Below, piece after piece: positions 47,801-57,808 of a stretch of 64,000 nt of DNA. The stretch lies in the NCBI GenBank assembly GCA_900541725.1, contig UQLB01000007.1:37864-101863 (forward strand), read 5' to 3'. A model generated the notes under the pieces. The model ran no database searches. It was not told the origin of the DNA and saw nothing but the letters and a program-made list of their open reading frames with translations. This DNA is from an uncultured Collinsella sp. (GTDB lineage Bacteria; Actinomycetota; Coriobacteriia; Coriobacteriales; Coriobacteriaceae). The translations under genes were made by a program, and so were the position numbers. Every line of letters starts with the position of its first letter. Position 1 is the first letter of the stretch.

Positions 47801-48523
47801 ATGAACGCTTCATCTAAAAAGAAACTGAGCCAATACGAGCGCTTGGCGGGTACGCTTCGCGACCGCATCGCCGCCGGCATCTACGCACGCGGAGACAAGC
47901 TGCCGTCCGAGATGGAGCTCATGGACGAATCGGGGCTGTCGCGCAGCACCGTGCGCCACGCCCTTAAGGTTCTCGTTGATGAGGGCCTGGTGCGCACCGA
48001 GCGCGGGCGTGGCGCCTTTGTGGCCGACACGCCCGCGCTCCACGAGAACAACCTAGTGTTTTCGAGCTATACCAAGCAGGTCGAAGGTCAGGGCATGAAG
48101 CCCACCACGCGCACCGTGGACTCGGGCTTTGCCAAGGCGGCCGGCAGCATAGCTAAGTTCTTTGACGCCGCCGTGGGCAGCAAGCTCGTCAAACTTGTCC
48201 GCCTGCGCTACCTGGACGACGTGCCGCTGTGCCTGGAGACCACCTACCTGCCGCCAAGCTTCGAGACGCTCATCGATCGCGATATCAACGGTTCGCTCTA
48301 CGCGACGCTGCGCCAAGAATTCCATCGCGCGCCAGCACAGGGACATAAGACCTTTGAGGTGTGCTATGCCTCGCAAAACGAGGCGTTTTTGCTCAACGTC
48401 GAGCGCGGGCAGGCGCTGATCCTGATCACCGACTACGTCTACGACACCGACGGCCGACCGCTCCATGTCTCTAAGCGCATCCAACGCACCGACCGCGCCA
48501 AATACACCGAGCCAATCGGCTAA
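47801..48523 (+). CDS. GntR-family transcriptional regulator with UTRA domain (3)
   Basis: 240 residues: GntR winged helix (YERLAGTLRDRIAAGIYARG, SEMELMDESGLSRSTVRHAL) at about 10-75, then UTRA domain (about 90-235). The ribosome-binding site is weak. Divergent from SIS-3, which it probably regulates through the GCATACAA sites. A CCTGCC hairpin repeat begins directly after its stop codon. Confidence 0.92.
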   Translation: MNASSKKKLSQYERLAGTLRDRIAAGIYARGDKLPSEMELMDESGLSRSTVRHALKVLVDEGLVRTERGRGAFVADTPALHENNLVFSSYTKQVEGQGMKPTTRTVDSGFAKAAGSIAKFFDAAVGSKLVKLVRLRYLDDVPLCLETTYLPPSFETLIDRDINGSLYATLRQEFHRAPAQGHKTFEVCYASQNEAFLLNVERGQALILITDYVYDTDGRPLHVSKRIQRTDRAKYTEPIG

Positions 48524-48560
48524 CCTGCCAAAATAAACCTGTCCCTAAATGATAGGTTTG
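48523..48560 (-). repeat. CCTGCC hairpin repeat, copy 4 (degenerate)
   Basis: Identical to copy 1 through CCTGCCAAAATAAACCTG then TCCC, after which it diverges (TAAATGATAGG). It starts at the GntR-3 stop codon. Confidence 0.65.
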
Positions 48561-49135
48561 GGAAGGTCGGGGAACCAGGTTGGTTTGGGTTGGTTGGGTG
48601 TGCGCTCGGCTAGGACCAGCTCCATCCAGCACATGTCGTACCAGCGGCCGAACTTTTGGGCGCAGCGATCGAAGGTGCCCACCAGGCGATATCCCATATG
48701 AGCATGGAAATCCCGACTGTTGTGCGTCAGGTACTCATCGTCCTTATCGTGCGGCACGGCAATGAGCGCGCACATGTTGGTGATGCCCATCGCGATCAGG
48801 CACTGCTTGAGCGCATCGTGCAGCTTGCGACCCAGCCCGCCATGGCGCACATCGCGTGCCAGGTAGATCGACGTCTCGACCGACCAGTCGTATGCCTCGC
48901 GGCTGTTAAGCGGACTCACGTAGGCATAGCCTACCGGACGCCCGTCCAACTCCATCACCAAATACGGATAGCGCTTGAGCGTACGCTCAATACGCCCGGC
49001 GAACTCCTCAACGCTCGGCACCTCGTATTCGCAGGTAATCGCCGTCTGGCGCACATACGGCTCATAGATGGCAAGCAACGCCGGCGCATCATCGGGCGTC
49101 GCCAGACGAATCGTCGGATCGGACATCTCGGTCAT
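48545..49135 (-). CDS. GNAT acetyltransferase, phosphinothricin/methionine-sulfoximine type
   Basis: 196-residue N-acetyltransferase of the Pat/YncA family, acting on small amino-acid-like amines with acetyl-CoA. The GNAT acetyl-CoA loop is ARDVRHGGLGRKLHDAL near residue 105; TIRLATPDDAPALLAIYEPYV at the N-terminus and HMGYRLVGTFDRCAQKFGRWYD at the C-terminus are family hallmarks. Start at 49135 follows AAGGG; an ATG three codons later is possible. Substrate unproven. Confidence 0.85.
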   Translation of the reverse strand: MTEMSDPTIRLATPDDAPALLAIYEPYVRQTAITCEYEVPSVEEFAGRIERTLKRYPYLVMELDGRPVGYAYVSPLNSREAYDWSVETSIYLARDVRHGGLGRKLHDALKQCLIAMGITNMCALIAVPHDKDDEYLTHNSRDFHAHMGYRLVGTFDRCAQKFGRWYDMCWMELVLAERTPNQPKPTWFPDLPKPII

Positions 49136-49157
49136 ACAACCCTTCTCCCTCAAAAAC

Positions 49158-49196
49158 AAAGGCCGCCTTGCGCCAAACCCAAGCGCAAGGCGGCCC
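49158..49196 (-). terminator. Terminator of the threonine aldolase gene
   Basis: GGCCGCCTTGCGC pairs exactly with GCGCAAGGCGGCC over 8 bases and is followed on the minus strand by TTTGTTTTTT. Confidence 0.92.
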
Positions 49197-49213
49197 CTCG
49201 TCATTACATCAGG

Positions 49214-50239
49214 CTACAGAACCGCCGCCAACGCGTCGATATCCTCCTGCGTCGTGGCCCAGCTGGTGCAAAAGCGCACCACCGTGTGGGTCTCGTCGTA
49301 CTTTTCCCAGTACTCGATCGCCGCATGCTCGCGAATGCGCGCCATGTCCTCGTTGGGCAGAATCACGAACTGCTGGTTAGTCGGCGTCTCCAAGAAGAAC
49401 CGGTAGCCGTGCTCGTGCAGCACGCGACGAAGCGTCTGCGCGGTTTCGATCGCCTGTCGACCAATCTCAAAATACAGGCCATCGGTAAAGAGCGCCTCAA
49501 ACTGGACGCCCGTCAGGCGGCCCTTGGCCAACAGCGCACCGTGCTGCTTAATGCGCGGAATGGGATGCGCCGGAGCGTGTATGCCGCAAAACACCACAGC
49601 CTCGCCGCAGAGCGCGCCACACTTGGTGCCGCCGATGTAGAACACGTCGCACAGCTGCGCCAGCTCGGGCAGGGTAATGTCGCACTCATCGGCCGCCAGT
49701 GCATAGGCCAGGCGGGCGCCATCCACAAACAGCGGAATCTCGCGCTTCTGGCACACCGCGTGAATCGCCGCGAGCTCGGCCTTGGAGTACAGCGTGCCGT
49801 ACTCGGTCGATAGACTCACGTACACGGCGCCCGGGAACACTGTGTGCTCGTAGCTCTCGTTTTCGTAGAACACCTGGATATAGTTCTCGAGGTCCTCGGC
49901 GTGCATCTTGCCCTCGTAGCCGGGGATGGTGAGCACCTTGTGGCCGCCGAACTCGATGGCGCCCGCCTCGTGACAGGCGACGTGGCCAGTCTCGGCAGCA
50001 ACGACGCCCTCGTAGGGCGCAAGCAGCATGTCGATCACCGTCGCGTTGGCCTGCGTGCCGCCCACCAGAAAAAACACGTCGGCATCGGGGGCCTGGCAGG
50101 CCTCGCGAATAAGTTGCTTGGCGCGCTCGGTATGCGCATCGGTACCGTAGCCAGGCTGCGGTTCCATGTTGGTATCGACGAGCGCCTGCAGCACTGCCGG
50201 ATGTGCACCGTGGGAATAGTCGTTGTTAAACGCGAGCAT
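49214..50239 (-). CDS. Threonine aldolase-family PLP enzyme
   Basis: PLP-dependent beta-eliminating lyase family; low-specificity L-threonine aldolases cleave threonine to glycine and acetaldehyde. 341 residues. The N-terminal substrate His motif (YSHGAHPAVLQAL), the cofactor-binding FVDGARL with Asp, and YIGGTKCGAL with the Schiff-base Lys206 are all present. GAGAGGA precedes the ATG. Related fold-type I enzymes could prefer other beta-hydroxy amino acids. Confidence 0.88.
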   Translation of the reverse strand: MLAFNNDYSHGAHPAVLQALVDTNMEPQPGYGTDAHTERAKQLIREACQAPDADVFFLVGGTQANATVIDMLLAPYEGVVAAETGHVACHEAGAIEFGGHKVLTIPGYEGKMHAEDLENYIQVFYENESYEHTVFPGAVYVSLSTEYGTLYSKAELAAIHAVCQKREIPLFVDGARLAYALAADECDITLPELAQLCDVFYIGGTKCGALCGEAVVFCGIHAPAHPIPRIKQHGALLAKGRLTGVQFEALFTDGLYFEIGRQAIETAQTLRRVLHEHGYRFFLETPTNQQFVILPNEDMARIREHAAIEYWEKYDETHTVVRFCTSWATTQEDIDALAAVL

Positions 50240-50284
50240 GGCAATCCTCTCTTACCGGGTATCGGCCAGATGATTCAAACGGAG

Positions 50285-51148
50285 CTATTGTACGCCGCTG
50301 GGATAGGCAATGCGCGCGGCAAGGCACTCAAGCGCCAGCACCAGGGCAAAGCCGCAGCTCACGTCACTCAAAAAGTGCGCTCCGATCACGATGCGGCCAA
50401 ACGCGACGAGCGCCGCGACCACAGCCGCCGTCCAAAAGACCACACGACGGCGCGACGGCTTTTCCTTAAAGGCCGTCGCGGGAAGCCCAGCGAGCATGAG
50501 GCCGATCGCCGCGTGCGCCGTGTGTCCGCTCGCAAACGACTTAAAGCCGTCCTTGACTACACCGGCGGCAATATAGGCCCACTTGTCGGGGTTGCCGATC
50601 ACCCACCACGGCTGAAACTCGAGTCCCTGCGTCACCTCGATCACGCGCATGCGTGGGCGCGACCACAGCGGCTTGACAATCACGTTGAGGATGATGGCCT
50701 GAGCGACCCACACGACAAGCACCATCAACGCCCAGCGCGTGAGCTCGTCGGGCTCGGTCGTGCGCGTGAGGCGATAGACGACAAGGTTAGCGGCGATGAC
50801 CAGCACAAACGTCAGTACCAACTGAACCGCGATGAGTTTGCCGCCAACCCGCAGGGACGAAACGATCTCGTGGCCGGCCAGGCCAATGTTGACGAGGATG
50901 CCGAGCACGGCGAGCCATTTGCTCCCCCTGGAGTCGGGACGCACCGCGCGCACGAGCATAACGCCCGCGATGCTCGCCGTCAGCTCAAACGGCAGCTCGC
51001 CGGCGGCCTCGATAAAGCGGCCGTACATGCTGCCGATGTTGAACAGCGCGCACGAGATCTGATAATCGAAGAAGCTGCCCACGCCCAGACAAAGGGCAAG
51101 GATGACCGCGATAGCAGCGGCGTCTTTCTTATAGATGTATCCGAACAT
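50285..51148 (-). CDS. PAP2-family membrane phosphatase
   Basis: Integral membrane phosphatase, 287 residues with about seven hydrophobic segments. The acid-phosphatase motifs are in order: KPLWSRPRMR, SFASGHTAHA and GRIVIGAHFLSD, giving the Lys/Arg, His and Arg-His-Asp residues of the active site. It may recycle undecaprenyl pyrophosphate or another lipid phosphate. Start at 51148 follows AAAGGAA; the open frame upstream belongs to the structured repeat. Confidence 0.9.
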   Translation of the reverse strand: MFGYIYKKDAAAIAVILALCLGVGSFFDYQISCALFNIGSMYGRFIEAAGELPFELTASIAGVMLVRAVRPDSRGSKWLAVLGILVNIGLAGHEIVSSLRVGGKLIAVQLVLTFVLVIAANLVVYRLTRTTEPDELTRWALMVLVVWVAQAIILNVIVKPLWSRPRMRVIEVTQGLEFQPWWVIGNPDKWAYIAAGVVKDGFKSFASGHTAHAAIGLMLAGLPATAFKEKPSRRRVVFWTAAVVAALVAFGRIVIGAHFLSDVSCGFALVLALECLAARIAYPSGVQ

Positions 51149-51227
51149 GCTTTCCTTTCGGTCGGGCGAAGGGTCGACCCGCAACATGGTGGGGCAAAGA
51201 TAGCTTTGTCCCATAAATACCCTTACA

Positions 51228-51359
51228 GGTTGAGCATAAGTGAGCGAAAACGTTCCATTTGTGGCAAGGTGGCCCGAAGGAGGAGGGAAGCGTACTTGCG
51301 CACGCGACCGACGAGTGAGGGTCAGATTGCCCAAATGGAGCGTTTGCAGCGTCGACCCG
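51228..51359 (+). ncRNA. Structured repeat, copy 4 (next to mfd stop)
   Basis: Candidate plus-strand RNA. GGTTGAGCATAAGTGAGCGA leads into outer stem AAACGTTCCATTTG (51248-51261) with CAAATGGAGCGTTT (51332-51345), then GGCAA/TTGCC, a GG/GA loop, TGGCCC/GGGTCA, purine strands GAAGGAGGAG and CGACGAGTGA, and a GCGT...ACGC tip. The 3' tail GCAGCGTCGACCCGC ends at the base before the mfd stop codon. Its tip matches copy 1. Confidence 0.62.
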
Positions 51360-54300
51360 CTAGTCGTCGTCGCTAGCACCCAACTGCTGCAGCAGCATGA
51401 GCGCCGCCGCCACGGGGCCGGTGCCGTCGTTGGCGTCGAGGCCGCGACCCAGGCCGCTGCCTGCGCCGGCGCCCGCCTTGTAGGGCACCGACAGTTTGCG
51501 GCTCTTGGGGAAGTTCACCGCGCCATAGCGGGTCTTTAGTTCAAAGGCCACCTTCTTGGGCACGTCGACACCCAAAAACGTGATGCGACCGCCACTGAGC
51601 GTGACGCTCTCGAGCCCCAGACGCTCGCCGCGAATGCGGATACGCGCGCGGTTGAACAGGTTGAGTCCCGCCAACGGCAGCTCGCCATGCGCGGCCTCGG
51701 TCTCCTCCTGCACCTCGTCGATACTCTCCAAGTCCTCAGCCGCCGCGAGCTTGCGGTACACGAGCACGCGCTGGTCCACCGCCGGCATGTACTCCTCGGA
51801 CAAGAAGTAGTCGGCCGGCAGGTTAATACCCACGCTCGCCGCCTCCACGCCGGCGTCGTCATCGCCGCGCGCCTCAGCCACGGCCTGGCCCAGCATCTGC
51901 GTAAACAGGTCAAAGCCCACGCTCGACAGGTTACCGTGCTGCTCGGCACCCATGAGCGAACCGGCACCACGGATCTCCAGGTCGCGCATGGCGATGCGCA
52001 TGCCGCTGCCCAGGTCTTGGAACTCGGAAAGTGCAGTCAGGCGTGCCGTGGCCTCCTCGGTAAGCGGCAGCTCGCCCGGGAACATAAAGTACGCGTAGGC
52101 CTGCGTGGCAGAGCGGCCCACACGGCCCTTGAGCTGGTAGAGCTGTGCCAGGCCCAAGCGCTGCGAGTCCTCGATGATCAGCGTGTTGGCCGTTGCGTTG
52201 TCGATGCCGCTCTCCACGATGGTCGTGGCGATGAGCACGTCAATCTTCTTGGTCGCGAACTCGATCATCACGTCCTCGACCTCGCGCGGGCTCATCTTGC
52301 CGTGCGCCACGCCCACGCGCGCCTCGGGCGCGGCCTCGTGCACGCGCGCCACGGCATCATCGATGGTCTTGACGCGGTTGGACACGTAGTACACCTGGCC
52401 GCCGCGGCCCACCTCCAGGCGAATCGCCGCGCTCACCACATCGGGGTCGTACTCCCCCACGTGCACGATCACGGGACGACGCCCGGTGGGCGGCGTGGTG
52501 ATCAGGCTCATGTCGCGCACGCCGCTCGTGGCCATCTGCATGGTTCGCGGAATAGGCGTTGCCGAAAGCGTGAGCACGTCAATCTGCTCGCGCAGGTTCT
52601 TGAGCTGCTCCTTGTGCTGCACGCCAAAGCGCTGCTCCTCGTCGATGATCACTAGGCCCAGGTTCTTGGGGTTCACATCGGCCGAAAGCAGGCGGTGCGT
52701 GCCGATAAGCACGTCAATCGTGCCCTCGGCAAATGCCTTGAGCGCGCGCTTTTGCTGCGCCGGCGTGCGGAAGCGGCTGAGCACCTCGACCTCAAGGCCA
52801 AACGGAGCAAAGCGCTCAAAGAACGTCTCGTAGTGCTGCTGGGCAAGAATGGTCGTGGGGCAGAGCACCATGACCTGGCGGCCGGAGTCCACGCACTTAA
52901 ACGCCGCACGCAGAGCGACCTCGGTCTTGCCGAAGCCCACGTCGCCGCACAGCAGACGGTCCATGGGCTTGGGCGCCTCCATGTCGGCCTTAATGTCGGC
53001 GATGGCCTCCAGCTGGTCGCGCGTCTCGTCGTAGGGAAAGCTCTCCTCCATCTCGATCTGCTCGGGCGTGTCGGGCGGGCAGGCGATACCGGTAATCGAC
53101 GAGCGGCGCGTATACAGATCGACCAGGTCAAACGCCAGCTTTTTGGCATTCTTGCGCGCCTTATTGGTGGCACGCGTCCAGTCGGCGGTGTTGAGCCTGG
53201 TCAAGCGCGGTTTGTCGCCGTCGGGGCCAACATAGCGCGTGATGCGGTCGACCTGCTCGAGCGGCACGTAGAGCTTGTCGCCATCGGCATATTCCAGCAA
53301 AAAGTAGTCGCGCTCCTTGCCGCCCACTTCTTGGCGCGCGATCTCGCTAAAGAGTGCGATGCCGTGAGTGGCGTGCACCACGTAGTCGCCCGGCTTAAAC
53401 GGGAACGTGATCTGCGTAATGTCCACCTTGCGGCGGCTGCGCGCGCGGTTGGCGTCCATGCGGGCGTTGAGGTCGGCGATTGAGAACACGGCCAGGTTGG
53501 CATCGGGCACCACCACGCCCTGCGGCAGAGCGGCATCGACAAAGGTCACGCGTCCGCGCGAGATGGTGGGCACGGCGGCACCAGCGGCAGCCTGGGCGGC
53601 ACCCGCCTCGAGCGAGCGGGCGTTGAGCGCGTCGGCCTTACGCTCGCGAATGGAAGCATGGGCCTCCTGGCGTGCGGCACGGTCGGCGGAATCCGCCGCT
53701 GCCACGCGCACGCGGTCGCCGATAGCACCGGCATTTTCGGGCGCCGCGGTCAGCGATTCCTCAAAGGTAATGCCCTCGTCGCCAAAGGTGAGCTCCATCG
53801 ACTCGCGCGCACCGCGGTCGGGAATGGCAAACACGCAGGCGTAGCGCTTGCCCACGACTTCCTGGATGCGCGTCATAAAACGGTTGTCCGAGCCTGCGAT
53901 GGCCGGCTGCTCAATCTTGAGCTCGGCCGTCACCGCACCGCCGGCACGGATGAGGCTCACATAGTTCAGGCGCTGCTGGGCACCAAAATCGAGCTGTTGG
54001 GCGCGCACATACAGGCCGTCCAGGCGGTCAATCCCCGCCTCGCCGGCACGGGCCTCGATATCCTCGTAGGCGCGCAGACAGTCGTCGAACAGCGAGCGCG
54101 GCTCGGATAGAACCACGAGCGCCTTGCCGCCCACGTGTGCCAGTGGGCTTACGGTCTGGCCGTACATCACCGGCAAAAAGCGGTCGAGCTCGGGCGTGAC
54201 GATGCGTGCATCCACCATCTCGAGCAGCGCCGCCAGCTTGCTGTCGTCCTGGCTGGCGCGGTAGAGCGCCACGTGCATGTTGTGGACGGCATCGTCGGTA

Positions 54301-54992
54301 AGCGCCAGCTCACGGCAGGGGAAGATCTCGATACTGTCCTCGTTGCCGATGGTCTGCCCCGTTGAGCTCACCATACGGCGGATGCGATCGATCTCGTCGC
54401 CGAAGAACTCAATGCGCACGGGCGCCTTCTCCTGTGCGGGGAACACCTCGACGGTGTCGCCGTGCACGCGGAACAGGCCGGGTGCGTCGGCGGCGCCGGC
54501 ATTGGTGTAGCCCATGCCCACCAGGCGCTGCGGCACCTCGTCAAAAGGAATCTCCTCGCCCACCGCAAAAGTGGTGGACTCCCAATAGCGGCTCTCGACC
54601 GGCGGCACGCAACGCAGCAACGCACGGGCCGAGGCAACCATGATGCAGTTGTCCCCACGCACGATGCGCCCCAATGCCTCGCAGCGCTGCGCCACCACGG
54701 CGTCGTCGGGCGCCTGCTCGCGCCACGGATAGTCCTTACGCTCGGGAAAGCGGCACACGTGCGCCAGGCCCACATAGGCGGCAAGGCTGCGCGCGGCGCG
54801 ATCAGCCGCATCCTCGCCGCTCACAATGTAGACCGTCGGGCGCGGGCGGCGCGCAAACTGGGCGGCCGCCATAAGCGTGCGGCCCGACTGCGACACGGCC
54901 AGCGTCACGTCCTCGCCGGCATCGAGTCCGGCCTCGACGGTCTGCAGTGCCTCGGCAGTGTAGAGCTGCGCGGCTATACGGTGAATGAGCAT
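51360..54992 (-). CDS. mfd: Transcription-repair coupling factor
   Basis: Removes RNA polymerase stalled at lesions and recruits UvrA. The 1210 residues include the UvrB-homology module (about 20-330), the RNA-polymerase-interacting domain (about 480-550; FKPGDYVVHATHGIALF), the RecG-like translocase with Walker A (CGDVGFGKTEVALRA), DEEQRFGV, and motif VI (QLKGRVGRSATQAYAYF), and the C-terminal inhibitory domain. The ATG at 54992 follows GGAGGAA. The UvrB-like module lacks helicase motifs, as expected. Confidence 0.97.
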   Translation of the reverse strand: MLIHRIAAQLYTAEALQTVEAGLDAGEDVTLAVSQSGRTLMAAAQFARRPRPTVYIVSGEDAADRAARSLAAYVGLAHVCRFPERKDYPWREQAPDDAVVAQRCEALGRIVRGDNCIMVASARALLRCVPPVESRYWESTTFAVGEEIPFDEVPQRLVGMGYTNAGAADAPGLFRVHGDTVEVFPAQEKAPVRIEFFGDEIDRIRRMVSSTGQTIGNEDSIEIFPCRELALTDDAVHNMHVALYRASQDDSKLAALLEMVDARIVTPELDRFLPVMYGQTVSPLAHVGGKALVVLSEPRSLFDDCLRAYEDIEARAGEAGIDRLDGLYVRAQQLDFGAQQRLNYVSLIRAGGAVTAELKIEQPAIAGSDNRFMTRIQEVVGKRYACVFAIPDRGARESMELTFGDEGITFEESLTAAPENAGAIGDRVRVAAADSADRAARQEAHASIRERKADALNARSLEAGAAQAAAGAAVPTISRGRVTFVDAALPQGVVVPDANLAVFSIADLNARMDANRARSRRKVDITQITFPFKPGDYVVHATHGIALFSEIARQEVGGKERDYFLLEYADGDKLYVPLEQVDRITRYVGPDGDKPRLTRLNTADWTRATNKARKNAKKLAFDLVDLYTRRSSITGIACPPDTPEQIEMEESFPYDETRDQLEAIADIKADMEAPKPMDRLLCGDVGFGKTEVALRAAFKCVDSGRQVMVLCPTTILAQQHYETFFERFAPFGLEVEVLSRFRTPAQQKRALKAFAEGTIDVLIGTHRLLSADVNPKNLGLVIIDEEQRFGVQHKEQLKNLREQIDVLTLSATPIPRTMQMATSGVRDMSLITTPPTGRRPVIVHVGEYDPDVVSAAIRLEVGRGGQVYYVSNRVKTIDDAVARVHEAAPEARVGVAHGKMSPREVEDVMIEFATKKIDVLIATTIVESGIDNATANTLIIEDSQRLGLAQLYQLKGRVGRSATQAYAYFMFPGELPLTEEATARLTALSEFQDLGSGMRIAMRDLEIRGAGSLMGAEQHGNLSSVGFDLFTQMLGQAVAEARGDDDAGVEAASVGINLPADYFLSEEYMPAVDQRVLVYRKLAAAEDLESIDEVQEETEAAHGELPLAGLNLFNRARIRIRGERLGLESVTLSGGRITFLGVDVPKKVAFELKTRYGAVNFPKSRKLSVPYKAGAGAGSGLGRGLDANDGTGPVAAALMLLQQLGASDDD

Positions 54993-55149
54993 GCTGTTCC
55001 TCCGGCATCGCAACGCCAAAAGCCCGCCGGGGCAAGCTCGGCGGGTCGTACGTCAAATACATTGTCTGTCATGGTAGCGCATGGAGAGGACTCCGGCTCA
55101 AGGGCAAACCCAGCCCCGCAAAAAACGCCAGACGAAGATGCGTTCCGCC

Positions 55150-55815
55150 CTACCCCGCTACGCGCACGCTGGGGCACAAATCTGCCAGCGGACACTCGTC
55201 ACACTTGGGCTTGCGGGCATCGCAGATCTCGCGACCAAAGGTGATCCACTGATGGTTGACCGACTCCCAATACTCGTGCGGCAAAATCTTGAGCAGATCC
55301 TGCTCGGTCTTGAGCGGCTCCTTGGCATGCGTCTTGGGACTCAGCATCAGGCGGTGCGCAATGCGGTTGACGTGCGTGTCCACCGCAATGCCCTCCACGA
55401 TGCCATACCCCACGTTGAGCACGATGTTCGCCGTCTTGCGTCCCACGCCCGGCAGCTTCACGAGTTCCTTCATGTCGGCCGGCACCTCGCCGCCATAGTC
55501 GGCGACGATCATCTGCGCGGCCTCGACGGCATGCTTGGCTTTGCTCTTGTAGAAGCCGAGTGACTTGATAGTGTCTGCCACGTCAGCCACGCTCGCCCCG
55601 GCCATGGCCTCGGGCGTGGGCCACTGGGCAAACAGCCGCGGCGTCACCTTGTTGACCTGTGCATCGGTCGTTTGCGCCGAAAGCAGCACCGCGATCAGCA
55701 GGCGGAAGGGATTCTCGTGGTCCAAAAAGCACTCGACCGGGCCATAGCGACGGTTGAGGCGCTCACACACCTCGATGGCGCGCTCGCGCTTGGCGGCATT
55801 GGTCTCGCGTGGCAT
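55150..55815 (-). CDS. nth: Endonuclease III
   Basis: DNA glycosylase/AP lyase that removes oxidised pyrimidines. 221 residues. Helix-hairpin-helix LPGVGRKTANIVLN contains the catalytic Lys, VDTHV the catalytic Asp, and CDARKPKCDECPLADLC the four cysteines (C-x6-C-x2-C-x5-C) of the [4Fe-4S] cluster. Start at 55815 follows GAGGAG; eight upstream codons in frame lack a site. It lies between mfd and the ABC exporter on the same strand. Confidence 0.96.
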   Translation of the reverse strand: MPRETNAAKRERAIEVCERLNRRYGPVECFLDHENPFRLLIAVLLSAQTTDAQVNKVTPRLFAQWPTPEAMAGASVADVADTIKSLGFYKSKAKHAVEAAQMIVADYGGEVPADMKELVKLPGVGRKTANIVLNVGYGIVEGIAVDTHVNRIAHRLMLSPKTHAKEPLKTEQDLLKILPHEYWESVNHQWITFGREICDARKPKCDECPLADLCPSVRVAG

Positions 55816-55878
55816 AACGACTCCTCGGCTCAACGGCACAATAAACTTATGGGCACAATTGTCCCACGTCCGAGACGC

Positions 55879-57681
<1,803 letters not shown>

Positions 57682-57762
57682 GGGCTTCCTTTCGCGTCTG
57701 ATAGGGCGAAACGCCATTGTTGCACACTAAAGCGCACTTCAGGCAAGCGCGATGTGAAAGGC

Positions 57763-57802
57763 AGCGGGGTGCCCGCGTTTGCGCCGGTGCCCCGCTGCCT
57801 TG
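57763..57802 (-). terminator. Hairpin at the end of rmuC
   Basis: GGCAGCGGGG pairs exactly with CCCCGCTGCC, with further internal pairing, six bases past the rmuC stop. The T-run on the minus strand is short (TTTCA). Confidence 0.7.
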
Positions 57803-57808
57803 TTGCAA

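Noticed and set aside
48545..49135. GNAT gene considered a drug-resistance determinant
   Set aside because: Pat/YncA-type acetyltransferases are common housekeeping enzymes and nothing in the context indicates resistance.
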